Positions 6,336 to 13,482 of a stretch of DNA of 16,094 nt are shown here, piece by piece. Below the pieces are notes generated by a model. It made no database searches and was not told where the DNA came from. It saw nothing but the letters and a program-made list of their open reading frames with translations. How positions within the stretch are numbered: the stretch's first letter is position 1; every line of letters begins with the position of its first letter. This DNA comes from Acidimicrobiia bacterium (GTDB lineage Bacteria; Actinomycetota; Acidimicrobiia; Acidimicrobiales; Acidimicrobilacustridaceae), in assembly GCA_016462055.1 (NCBI GenBank), contig JAEMTX010000025.1, forward strand, positions 1 to 16,094. The letters are read 5' to 3'. The position numbers and the translations under genes are program-made.

Positions 6336-7114
6336 GAGGCCGCGCCGCCCCCTGAGTTCCAGGGCTGGCGCACCTCAATCGGTAATGGTTCGAGCGATTG
6401 GAGCTCGCTACGGAGTTCATACATTTCGCGAAGAATCTCGAAGATCACCGAGTTCGAAGACAGCGTTGAAATTCCGCGTGTGCGTGGGAAGTAATCGACG
6501 CCGAATTGCACGATGCTGAATCCGAGCTTCTGAGCACGAGCAAGTAACTCAACGTCGATGAACGAACCCTCGCTCTGGAGTTCGACGTTGTCGAGCAGTG
6601 TGCGCCGCATGAGTTTGAAAGCAAAATTCATGTCACGAAGGCGTAACCCGAACATCGTTTGAATCAAGTGGTTGTAGACGTAGCTGTAAGCGAGACGACG
6701 AGGACCTTCACCCGTGCGATCGAATCGGTACGCGCTCACAATGTCGGCTTCGTAAATCCGAAGTAGTCGAACTGCCTTCGACACTTCCGCCATATCGAAT
6801 GGGAGGTCGGCATCGGTATAGAGCACGATTTCGCCCTTGGCGTTTTCGAAGCCCGTCTTGAGCGTGCCACCAAGCTTTCGATTTATTTCGTGATGAACAA
6901 CTGAGATCCGCTCGTCGGCCGCGGCCATCTCGTCGGCGATCTTGCCGGTTGCGTCGGTCGATGCGTCGTTGATGATGAGAACATCACAGCGAGCGATCTC
7001 CCCCGCTTCGATCAACGCATCGCCTGCTTCGAACGCTGCCGCGACGGCGCGTTCGATTGTCTCTTCTTCGTTCCACATTGGGTAGAAAATCGTGAGGCTC
7101 TCGAAATGTGCCAT
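6332..7114 (-). CDS. GT2 family glycosyltransferase (polyprenyl-phosphate sugar synthase-like)
   Basis: This 260-residue GT-A enzyme is of the dolichyl-phosphate mannose/DPM1-like type. FYPMWNEEETIERAV (10-24) opens the nucleotide-sugar fold. VLIINDASTD (45-54) and IVLYTDADLPFD (96-107) contain the metal-binding D-x-D. RDMNFAFKLMRR and FPRTRGISTLSS are typical of polyprenyl-phosphate sugar synthases. There are no membrane helices, so it is probably a peripheral enzyme at the inner face of the membrane. It starts 4 bp after the PIG-V-like gene and overlaps the deacetylase start by 4 bp. The donor sugar is unknown; the neighbouring deacetylase suggests an N-acetylated sugar. The C-terminal tail after about residue 245 is low-complexity and glycine-rich. 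Confidence 0.87.
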   Translation of the reverse strand: MAHFESLTIFYPMWNEEETIERAVAAAFEAGDALIEAGEIARCDVLIINDASTDATGKIADEMAAADERISVVHHEINRKLGGTLKTGFENAKGEIVLYTDADLPFDMAEVSKAVRLLRIYEADIVSAYRFDRTGEGPRRLAYSYVYNHLIQTMFGLRLRDMNFAFKLMRRTLLDNVELQSEGSFIDVELLARAQKLGFSIVQFGVDYFPRTRGISTLSSNSVIFEILREMYELRSELQSLEPLPIEVRQPWNSGGGAAS

Positions 7115-7118
7115 GGCC

Positions 7119-8396
7119 TCAGGCTACGTAGTAGCCACGCCCAAATGCGAAGACCCACAGCAGCAGCACGATTCCGCTGGTGGACCACCACGCCCAGCGC
7201 AGCGCCCGACGATCCGCCAAAAACCCACCGAGCACAAGGAAACACGGGAAAGTAGCCAACAGATACCGGCCCGTTCCCTGAAAATCTTTCGTGCCCACGA
7301 GGGCAATCGCCAGCATAGAGAAGCAGTACAGGCCATAGCCCCAGCCGAACTTCTTCCAGACCTGCCAGGCCAGAAAGAGGAAGCCCAGAACAAAGAGCCC
7401 CTGAAGAATAACCGTTACGGCGTATTGCACTTTTTCAAACGTGGCGGTGTCGCCGTTCTGAAACCAATCCCACGACCAGCGCGGCAAATTTTTAATCTGC
7501 TGGAACCACGTGACCTTGAACCAAGTCCTTGGGCCTGAGCCCTGATCCCATCCCGGAGCGCGCTGCACTACTTCAAATGCAAACGGATGACCAAACCGAA
7601 TTCCGAGAAAGATCATGTACCCGACGATTCCGACGAGTGACAACAAAACTCCAAAATCGGCGAGACGAATACGACGCCACATAATCCGAGGGCGCCAACG
7701 AGAATCCCCTGCTTCGATCACATGCCGGCGCCAAAGAGCAACGGCAACGAGTCCGATGATGAGCGCAACGCCAACTGGTCGGGTTGCGGTAGCAACGGCG
7801 CCAGCAAGGCCGGCGAGAATCGTATGGTCACGTTCAAGAAGAAGAAACGCACCAGCCGCGGCAAATAAGAAAAGTGCATCGCCGTACACGGCGCCGAAGA
7901 GATAGAAGACGTAGGGATAGAGCAACAGTGTGATGAGTGAAACGCGCGCAACTCGACCGGGAACTCGATCGCGGAACCAACGGAAAATGGCAAGGACAGC
8001 GCCAAATCCGCACACGATCGTCACCAACGATCCGAGCAGTTTCACTGACAGGGTCGTGACGGAATGAAGCCCCCACAATGTCCCTGGATAGGCCGGGAAA
8101 AATGCGACCGCAGACTGACTTTCTGAGCCCGCATACCAATAACCGGTGGTCGCAATCTGTGTGTACCAATTGCCGTCGAACCGAAGCCAACCGCCAAAGA
8201 TTCCAGAACCCGCATAAGGGGCTACGCCGCCGTAGCTCGCAAACGGCCCACGAGCACCGAGCCACACTGCGAGAAAGAGCGCAGCAAAGACAGCAGCCCA
8301 GAGTGCGGCTGCATCGACCCAAGGGGCGCGGCCCAACACCCCCGTTTTTGTTTCGCCGGCGAGCTCTGATTCGCTCGGTATGGGGGAGGAAGGCAC
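7119..8396 (-). CDS. PIG-V-like GT-C mannosyltransferase, multi-pass membrane protein
   Basis: This 425-residue integral membrane protein has roughly ten hydrophobic segments. After a 30-residue N-terminal tail and the first helix, the large first extracytoplasmic loop has WLRFDGNWYTQIATTGY (about 70-86), matching the W/F-D-x-x-W/H-Y-x-x-I-A pattern of the PIG-V family, in which the Asp is catalytic. FFPAYP (99-104) follows, and GTGRYLLATFPCFLVLG near residue 375 matches the C-terminal family motif. These enzymes use a polyprenyl-phosphate sugar donor at the outer face of the membrane. The acceptor is unknown. The gene leads an operon with GT2, deacetylase and methyltransferase genes. GTG at 8394-8396 is supported by GGTAGCGT exactly six bases upstream. 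The sugar may not be mannose if the deacetylase acts on the shared lipid carrier. Confidence 0.82.
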   Translation of the reverse strand: MPSSPIPSESELAGETKTGVLGRAPWVDAAALWAAVFAALFLAVWLGARGPFASYGGVAPYAGSGIFGGWLRFDGNWYTQIATTGYWYAGSESQSAVAFFPAYPGTLWGLHSVTTLSVKLLGSLVTIVCGFGAVLAIFRWFRDRVPGRVARVSLITLLLYPYVFYLFGAVYGDALFLFAAAGAFLLLERDHTILAGLAGAVATATRPVGVALIIGLVAVALWRRHVIEAGDSRWRPRIMWRRIRLADFGVLLSLVGIVGYMIFLGIRFGHPFAFEVVQRAPGWDQGSGPRTWFKVTWFQQIKNLPRWSWDWFQNGDTATFEKVQYAVTVILQGLFVLGFLFLAWQVWKKFGWGYGLYCFSMLAIALVGTKDFQGTGRYLLATFPCFLVLGGFLADRRALRWAWWSTSGIVLLLWVFAFGRGYYVA

Positions 8397-8410
8397 GACA
8401 CGACGCTACC
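8397..8410 (-). promoter_or_regulatory. -10 element of the envelope-sugar operon, predicted leaderless
   Basis: Minus-strand GGTAGCGT is followed by CGTGTC and the GTG start of the PIG-V-like gene. TAGCGT (8403-8408) fits TANNNT, and transcription should begin at the start codon. Octamer and spacing are identical to those before proC. Confidence 0.55.
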
Positions 8411-8438
8411 TGTGGCGTCGGCGGGGTCTGGGGAGACC

Positions 8439-8446
8439 GGTAACGT
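8439..8446 (+). promoter_or_regulatory. tRNA-Lys promoter -10 element
   Basis: GGTAACGT ends ten bases before the first base of the tRNA. TAACGT fits TANNNT and would place the transcript start about 4 nt before mature tRNA position 1. No good -35 is visible. It is divergent from the operon promoter at 8403-8408. Confidence 0.5.
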
Positions 8447-8456
8447 GTCGCTTCAC

Positions 8457-8533
8457 GCCTCTGTGGCCAAGTTGGTTAAGGCAGCGGACTTTTAATCCGA
8501 CGATCGTGGGTTCGACCCCCACCGGAGGCACCA
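8457..8533 (+). tRNA. tRNA-Lys (anticodon UUU), CCA encoded
   Basis: A full cloverleaf folds. Acceptor GCCTCTG (8457-8463) pairs with CGGAGGC (8523-8529) through one G-U. The D arm is GCC/GGC with loop AAGTTGGTTAA. The anticodon loop is CTTTTAA, with anticodon TTT at 8491-8493. The T arm is GTGGG-TTCGACC-CCCAC. Discriminator A and CCA (8531-8533) are encoded. The outermost anticodon-stem pair (G8484/A8500) is a mismatch; the other four pairs are Watson-Crick, so I take the gene as functional. Transcription ends at the strong hairpin 10 bp downstream. Confidence 0.95.
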
Positions 8534-8542
8534 CAAAACGCT

Positions 8543-8572
8543 CGAAGCGCCCACCATTTGGTGGGCGCTTCG
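8543..8572. terminator. strong bidirectional terminator hairpin
   Basis: CGAAGCGCCCACC (8543-8555) and GGTGGGCGCTTCG (8560-8572) form a perfect 13-bp stem with an ATTT loop. It lies between tRNA-Lys (+) and the end of the thioredoxin-like gene (-), so it can serve both. On the minus strand it is followed by a short TTTT (8536-8539); on the plus strand by TCGTT. The T-tracts are weak, but the stem is very stable. Confidence 0.85.
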
Positions 8573-8599
8573 TCGTTCAAAACCGTTGCGGACGAGCGA

Positions 8600-9328
8600 T
8601 CAGACCGGGGACTTACCCGTTCGAGCGGCCTCGAGCAGAGCATTCCACTGATCTTCAGTGATTGCTCCACTTGTGCGGTAGACAATTTTGCCTTGTGCAT
8701 CAGCCACGACGAAGTACGGGAATCCTGAAACTCCCAATGCATCACCCGCTTGGTTCTGTTTGTCATCGACAATGGTCGGCACGCTCCACTCTTCGCGACG
8801 CAACCAGTCGCCAGCGGGGAAGTTGCCCTTTGTCGGGTTGTTCGACGTTGCCACAGTCACGAGGTCAACGCCGGCAGGCATTCCAGACGCGTTGAGCCAC
8901 TTCTGAATGCGCGGTACCTCGTTCCGGCAAAAGGAACACCAGTGAGCAACAACCATGATGATGTGCGGCTTCCCATTAGGGGCGATGGTCATTTGCTTAC
9001 CGTCGAACTGCTGGCCGGTCACCGTTGGGAAGACTGTTCCGACCATCGGATCGGTACCGCTATCAGGCTTCGGAGTCAGCGCCGTTCCAGACACCACAAC
9101 CTGGCCATATTCAAGGTTCCCGTTCGGCACAATGGTGCCGCCGCTCGGTGAGGCGCCCCCACCGGAGGAACTCGTTCCGCGACCAGCCACGATTGCGACG
9201 ATGCCGACCGCGATCACGACTCCAACGATGGCAACCCAAATCAATGAAGTGGACTTTCCTTTGCCCGAATTCGATGCAGCTCGAACGCGCTGTGATGCGG
9301 ACTTGGATTTACCGGGACGGTTACTCAC
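8600..9328 (-). CDS. membrane-anchored thioredoxin-fold thiol-disulfide oxidoreductase (TlpA/DsbA-like)
   Basis: This 242-residue protein has a basic N-terminus (residues 1-27, Lys/Arg/Ser-rich), one membrane helix (about 29-49), and a Gly/Ser-rich linker (51-64). An extracytoplasmic thioredoxin domain follows, with active site WCSFC (C131 and C134) and the cis-Pro loop GFPYFV (P204). The topology is N-in with the catalytic domain outside. The helical insert region between active site and cis-Pro is short, closer to TlpA-type than to classical DsbA. Its GTG start overlaps the stop of the DsbB-like gene by 4 bp, so the two should form an electron-transfer pair. Whether it acts as an oxidase that makes disulfides or as a reductase cannot be fixed by sequence; pairing with DsbB favours oxidase. 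Confidence 0.88.
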   Translation of the reverse strand: MSNRPGKSKSASQRVRAASNSGKGKSTSLIWVAIVGVVIAVGIVAIVAGRGTSSSGGGASPSGGTIVPNGNLEYGQVVVSGTALTPKPDSGTDPMVGTVFPTVTGQQFDGKQMTIAPNGKPHIIMVVAHWCSFCRNEVPRIQKWLNASGMPAGVDLVTVATSNNPTKGNFPAGDWLRREEWSVPTIVDDKQNQAGDALGVSGFPYFVVADAQGKIVYRTSGAITEDQWNALLEAARTGKSPV

Positions 9329-9903
9329 GCAATTACCTCTACTTCTTCGGTGATTTCAAAATCACTGCCGGACGGATCACTTGCTAACAACAACGCAATC
9401 ATGAACACAGCAGCTGAAAGTGCCATGAACGGAAGAGTGACGAAATCGAATTCGTTCACGAATTTGGTAGTGCACGGCGCATCAGCGGTGCAGAACGAGG
9501 TTCCGGTTGACGGCGGGAACCATTGGATCCATGAGTGATAGGCCGAAATCACAATGCTGATGCACAAAACGGGAATGGCATAGATCTTGATTGCCGCGTC
9601 GCGTCGCCACGCAGCAATTCCGAGGATCACCGACCATGGGTACAAGCAGATGCGCTGATACCAACACAACTCGCACGGCACATAGCCCTGCACCCTTGAG
9701 TAATAAAGCGACCCCAACGTGGTCACAAGCGCAATGAACCATGCCAGCGGAAGCGCAACATTGCCTAACTGCGCTCGTGATTCAGCAAACGCGTCAGGAT
9801 TCCCGAAACGGCGCACGAGTGCGCCAATGACGATGGCTGCAGTACCTGCCCAACAAGCAAGGGCGAGCACTGCGTAAAAGAACGAGAAGGACTGGACATT
9901 CAT
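9325..9903 (-). CDS. DsbB/BdbC-family disulfide oxidoreductase, membrane protein
   Basis: This 192-residue integral membrane protein has four to five hydrophobic segments: about 5-30, 50-68, 84-98, 105-124 and 155-175. The first outside loop carries VPCELCWYQR with the CxxC pair C77/C80. The second carries FCTADAPC with C138/C144. This two-pair layout is the DsbB hallmark, where electrons pass from the partner thioredoxin-fold protein to quinone. The next gene, overlapping by 4 bp, encodes such a partner. I chose ATG at 9901-9903 because it directly precedes the first helix and has GAGGA about nine bases upstream. An in-frame TTG at 9972 would add 23 mostly polar residues. The gene diverges from usp at 10014. 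Confidence 0.88.
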   Translation of the reverse strand: MNVQSFSFFYAVLALACWAGTAAIVIGALVRRFGNPDAFAESRAQLGNVALPLAWFIALVTTLGSLYYSRVQGYVPCELCWYQRICLYPWSVILGIAAWRRDAAIKIYAIPVLCISIVISAYHSWIQWFPPSTGTSFCTADAPCTTKFVNEFDFVTLPFMALSAAVFMIALLLASDPSGSDFEITEEVEVIA

Positions 9904-9994
9904 GCGTGGACATCCTCGCAGAATCCGAGCCTTTCTCCAACGCGACCGCTCTTCTCCCAGCCCAGCCACCAATTCACAGGCTTGACGTGTCGGA

Positions 9995-10013
9995 GAGCCC
10001 GTAGGCTCGAACC
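9995..10013 (+). promoter_or_regulatory. usp -10 element inside an inverted repeat
   Basis: TAGGCT (10002-10007) lies six bases before the usp ATG, the leaderless spacing. GAGCC-CGTA-GGCTC (9995-10008) is a perfect 5-bp inverted repeat that covers the -10 and could be an operator. A TTGACG at 9982-9987 lies 14 bp upstream of the -10, shorter than a standard spacer. Confidence 0.45.
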
Positions 10014-10481
10014 ATGAGTTCCTCGCCCTCCGGTACCACCGTCATAGCGGCCGTTGACTTTTCCGATCATGGCGAGCAAATCGTCCGAGAAGGACTGCTC
10101 TTGGCCCGCGCTGCCGGGTCTTCATTGCATTTGGTGCATGTCGCAGCTGGTGAACCCGTCCTTGCTGGCTACGACAAAGAAGACATCAGTTCCTTCACCC
10201 GTTCCGCTCGCGCCGGCGAACTGACCGATGAGCATCGCAAAGTCCGAGAACTGGCAGAAACGCTCACCGACACCACCGAGGTCGAGGTTCACCCCTTGGT
10301 GATCATGGGGCCGGCGTCGGAAACACTGCTCACCGCGATTGACGAACTCAACGCTTCACACATCGTCTTGGGCACGCACGGCCACGGCGGAATGCATCAC
10401 CTCATGTTTGGCAGCGTGGCCCAAGAACTCGTGCGGCGCAGCAACGTTCCGGTCCTTCTTGTGCCTGTCGTCAAGCGTTAA
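10014..10481 (+). CDS. universal stress protein (UspA family), ATP-binding type
   Basis: This 155-residue single-domain cytosolic protein has the UspA fold. The first strand is TTVIAAVDFSDHG (8-20), followed by the helix EQIVREGLLLARAAG, the strand LHLVHVAAGE, and the C-terminal nucleotide loop GTHGHGGMHHLMFGS (120-134). The loop fits G-x2-G-x9-G-S, so it should bind ATP. The ending VRRSNVPVLLVPVVKR is typical. Family members act as stress or energy-state sensors with few known enzymatic activities. The ATG has TAGGCT six bases upstream. The CtpE-like gene follows after 88 bp on the same strand with no terminator visible, so cotranscription is plausible. Confidence 0.9.
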   Translation: MSSSPSGTTVIAAVDFSDHGEQIVREGLLLARAAGSSLHLVHVAAGEPVLAGYDKEDISSFTRSARAGELTDEHRKVRELAETLTDTTEVEVHPLVIMGPASETLLTAIDELNASHIVLGTHGHGGMHHLMFGSVAQELVRRSNVPVLLVPVVKR

Positions 10482-10569
10482 CGGTCGAACAGTCAACAAT
10501 GCGTGCACCGCGCAACCTGCCCGATCGTGGTCGTCCACCCAAACTAACGAAGACGCCTGAACGCTAACT

Positions 10570-12933
10570 ATGGAAACAACGATTGAAGGCTTAAGTAGCG
10601 ATGACGTCGCACGGCGGATCAGTGACGGCCGTACCAACGATGTTCCGAATCCGACGAGTCGAACCATCAGTCAGATCATCAAGGCGAATGTTTTTACGCC
10701 CTTCAATCTCTTACTCGGCATTCTGCTTGCGATCATCCTTGCGATCGGCGAGTACCGCGACGCGTTGTTCGGCTTTGTTCTTGTCGGGAATGCCCTCATC
10801 GGCATCGTGCAGGAGGTTCGTTCCAAACGATCGCTCGATGCGCTCGCAGTCCTCAATGCTCCGCAATCGACCGTTCGACGAGATGGAGTCGATCTATCAG
10901 TCGCTTCGAAAGACGTCGTTCTCGACGAGATCATTGTGCTCATGCTTGGCGATCAAATCGTTGTCGACGGTGAAGTACTTGAAAGTACGAACTTAGAAAT
11001 AGACGAGTCACTTCTGACCGGCGAAGCCGAACCGGTCGACAAGGCGACCAACGAAAACGTGATGTCAGGCAGTTTCGTCGTCGCCGGTAGCGGAATCATG
11101 CGCGCAACTGCAGTGGGCGCCGATTCCTACGCGTTCCGGCTTTCCAGCGAGGCTCGACGCTTTTCGTTAGTGAAGAGCGAACTGCGGATCGGCATCAATC
11201 GAGTGATCACCATCGTCGGCTGGATGATGATTCCGGTTGCGCTCATACTCATCAGTTCCCAACTCGCAACGCACGACGGATTCGTTCCTGCGGTTCAAGG
11301 TTCAGTCGCTGGCCTGGTCGCAATGGTGCCCGAGGGTCTTGTTCTTCTCACAAGTATCGCTTTTGCAGTCGGTGCTACTCGACTGGCGAGCAAGAAAGTT
11401 CTCACCCAAGAGCTCGCGGCCATTGAAGGTCTTGCTCGTGTCGACACAATTTGCCTCGACAAGACAGGAACTCTCACCGAGGGGTCACTCTCTCTCTCCA
11501 CCGTTGAGCACCTTGGTAGCCAAGCAGCTTCAACCGTTGATCCTGGGCTGGTTCTTGCGGCCATCGGCGCGTCGGACAATCATCCCAATCCAAGTCTTGC
11601 GGCGGTTGTTGCGAAGTATCCCGAAGGCCCGGGCTGGACGCTTTCCGATTCGATTGCGTTTTCCTCTGCCCGGAAATGGAGTGCCGCACAGTTCGCTGAA
11701 CATGGTTCGTGGTATCTCGGTGCGCCCGACATCCTCCTTGACCACGCTGCCTCAAACGCCACCCTTGATTCCGCCCGCACACGAATGGAGCACTACGCGA
11801 GCCAGGGCCAGCGTGTGCTCTTGCTTGCGGCATCGCCTACGGGATTGAACGGTGAAATTCTTCCCAACGGACTCGAGCCAATCGCTCTCGTTGTTCTCGA
11901 CGAGCAACTTCGCGAAGCCGCACCGCAAACAATCTCGTATTTCGGCGAACAAGGTATCGCTGTCAAGGTCATTTCAGGAGATAGCCCCGTCACAGTCGGC
12001 GCTGTCGCTACGCGGTGCGGTGTCCCGGGGGCGGACGAGCCGATCGATGCGCGCACCCTGCCTGAAGATCAGGAAGCACTTGCCGATGTACTCGAGAAGC
12101 ACTCAGTGTTCGGACGAGTTACTCCACAACAAAAGCGGGCGATGGTGCACGCATTGCAATCTCGTGGGCACATTGTTGCGATGACCGGCGACGGAGTAAA
12201 CGACACACTCGCTCTTAAGGACGCCGACGTTGGCATCGCTATGGGTTCAGGTTCTGCCGCCGCACGCGCCGTTGCTCGTTTTGTACTTCTCGCGAATGAC
12301 TTCTCTGTGTTCCCCTCAGTCGTGAATGAGGGACGCCGAGTCATCGCCAACGTTGAACGCGTTGCGAACCTCTTCCTCACAAAGACGTTCTACGCCGTAG
12401 TGCTCGCGATCGTGGTTGGCCTTGGGCGGTTCCCCTTTCCGTTCCTTCCTCGCCACTTCACCATCATCTCGGCGCTCACCATCGGTATCCCTGGCTTCGT
12501 CCTTGCTTTGTCACAAAACAATCGCAGAGCAATTTCGGGTTTCCTCCGTCGAGTTCTACGATTTGCCATACCGGCGGGCGTGATCGCCGCTATGGCAACC
12601 CTCGTTGCCTATCTCATCGAGCGCAATGCCGATGTGCCTCTCGACCAAGCACGGACGGTCGCAGTCATCACGCTGTTCACCATCGCTATTTGGGTTCTAG
12701 CAATTCTTTGTCGCCCGATGTCATGGTGGAAATACCTACTCGTCGTCGCCATGGCGCTCGGCTTCATCGGCACACTCGTCATACCCGGTTTGCGAAATTA
12801 CTTCGACCTTCCACTTCCCGACCCGCGTGACATTGCGACTGCCATCGGCATCGGCGTGATCGCAGCAGCCATCATCGAAGTCGGTTGGCGCATGACCGAC
12901 TGGTCGATTCCTCAGCCGGCAACAACTGACTGA
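10570..12933 (+). CDS. CtpE-like cation-transporting P-type ATPase
   Basis: This 787-residue P-type ATPase has the standard order. N-terminal cytosolic and first two helices lie at about 35-85. The actuator LLTGEAEPV (148-156) follows. TM4 has AMVPEGLVLL (251-260), then the phosphorylation site CLDKTGTLTEG with D297, the P-domain hinge MTGDGVNDTLALKDADVG (538-555), and six C-terminal helices. TM4 PEGL and the C-terminal stretch LTKTFYAVVLAIVVGLGRFPFPFLP resemble mycobacterial CtpE (797 aa), linked to calcium transport. There is no N-terminal metal-binding CxxC domain as in copper or zinc pumps. Ion specificity is inferred from CtpE resemblance. No TANNNT-N6 element precedes the ATG, which supports reading through from usp or a more distant promoter. 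Confidence 0.87.
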   Translation: METTIEGLSSDDVARRISDGRTNDVPNPTSRTISQIIKANVFTPFNLLLGILLAIILAIGEYRDALFGFVLVGNALIGIVQEVRSKRSLDALAVLNAPQSTVRRDGVDLSVASKDVVLDEIIVLMLGDQIVVDGEVLESTNLEIDESLLTGEAEPVDKATNENVMSGSFVVAGSGIMRATAVGADSYAFRLSSEARRFSLVKSELRIGINRVITIVGWMMIPVALILISSQLATHDGFVPAVQGSVAGLVAMVPEGLVLLTSIAFAVGATRLASKKVLTQELAAIEGLARVDTICLDKTGTLTEGSLSLSTVEHLGSQAASTVDPGLVLAAIGASDNHPNPSLAAVVAKYPEGPGWTLSDSIAFSSARKWSAAQFAEHGSWYLGAPDILLDHAASNATLDSARTRMEHYASQGQRVLLLAASPTGLNGEILPNGLEPIALVVLDEQLREAAPQTISYFGEQGIAVKVISGDSPVTVGAVATRCGVPGADEPIDARTLPEDQEALADVLEKHSVFGRVTPQQKRAMVHALQSRGHIVAMTGDGVNDTLALKDADVGIAMGSGSAAARAVARFVLLANDFSVFPSVVNEGRRVIANVERVANLFLTKTFYAVVLAIVVGLGRFPFPFLPRHFTIISALTIGIPGFVLALSQNNRRAISGFLRRVLRFAIPAGVIAAMATLVAYLIERNADVPLDQARTVAVITLFTIAIWVLAILCRPMSWWKYLLVVAMALGFIGTLVIPGLRNYFDLPLPDPRDIATAIGIGVIAAAIIEVGWRMTDWSIPQPATTD

Positions 12934-13001
12934 CCTAGCACTAAGCGCTCAAACGCTCCGATTGAACAACGCGAAACGCTCGTGGTTTGGGATATTTCTG
13001 G

Positions 13002-13448
13002 CTAGTGGCCAGTGTGGCCAAACCCGCCGTCGCCTCGCTCTGATTCACCAAGATGATCAAAGTCGTCAACGGGTCGCAGCACCACATGTTCGACTCTCTG
13101 CACCACGAGTTGCGCAATCCGCTCACCGCGCTTGATCTCGAACGGTTCGGCGGGATCGGTGTTGATCAGCAACACCTTCAGTTCGCCGCGGTAACCGCTA
13201 TCGATAAGCCCCGGGGTGTTCAGACAGGTCACTCCGTGTTTCAGCGCCAGACCACTACGCGGCTGAATAAACCCAGCGTGACCTTCAGGAATCGCGACCG
13301 CAATGCCAGTCGCGACGAGCGCTCGTCCGCCGGCTGGAAACAGCACCACGTTTTCTCTCGCCACCAGATCGAGCCCGGCATCGCCCACGCGGGCATAGGA
13401 CGGCAGCTCTAAATCGGGGTCGAGACGCATTACCGGAACTTCAAGCAC
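13002..13448 (-). CDS. dut: dUTP diphosphatase
   Basis: The trimeric cytosolic enzyme hydrolyses dUTP to dUMP and PPi, keeping uracil out of DNA and feeding dTMP synthesis. With GTG at 13446-13448 it is 148 residues, the usual length. The five motifs are DAGLDL, PRSGLALKHG, NTPGLIDSGYRGEL (with the Asp that activates water), ERIAQLVVQ, and the flexible C-terminal RGDGGFGHTG. The frame is open much further upstream, with ATG at 13484 and a start at 13583. GTG 13448 is preferred because the protein then starts just before the conserved VMRLDPDLELPSYARVGDAG, and TACGAT lies exactly six bases upstream. It diverges from orn, with only 34 bp between the two start codons. Confidence 0.92.
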   Translation of the reverse strand: MLEVPVMRLDPDLELPSYARVGDAGLDLVARENVVLFPAGGRALVATGIAVAIPEGHAGFIQPRSGLALKHGVTCLNTPGLIDSGYRGELKVLLINTDPAEPFEIKRGERIAQLVVQRVEHVVLRPVDDFDHLGESERGDGGFGHTGH

Positions 13449-13482
13449 CTGCCGATCGTAGGACGGTGCGTAGGATCCGGTC
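13449..13482. promoter_or_regulatory. interlocked divergent promoters of dut and orn
   Basis: TACGAT on the minus strand (13455-13460) precedes the dut GTG by six bases, and TAGGAT on the plus strand (13471-13476) precedes the orn ATG by six bases. Both predict leaderless transcripts. With normal spacing each -35 contact would fall on or near the start codon of the opposite gene, so two polymerases could not occupy the region at once. Confidence 0.5.

Noticed and set aside
8457..8533. tRNA-Lys as a pseudogene because of the G8484/A8500 mismatch
   Set aside because: All other stems, the loops, the anticodon and CCA are intact; one terminal anticodon-stem mismatch is tolerable.
9904..9972. TTG start for the DsbB-like gene
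   Set aside because: It adds 23 polar residues before the first helix; ATG 9903 has a better ribosome-binding site and fits the family N-terminus.
12998..13020. Short repeats CTGGC/GCCAG and TGGCCA-GTG-TGGCCA as a terminator between the CtpE-like gene and dut
   Set aside because: Stems of 5-6 bp with no T-tract, partly inside the dut coding end. I do not have enough to call a terminator; nothing else stands out in 12934-13001.
13002..13030. His in the C-terminal dUTPase motif (GGFGHTGH) as a missing key residue
   Set aside because: Other active dUTPases, including that of E. coli as I recall it, have GGFGHSG, so His here is normal.
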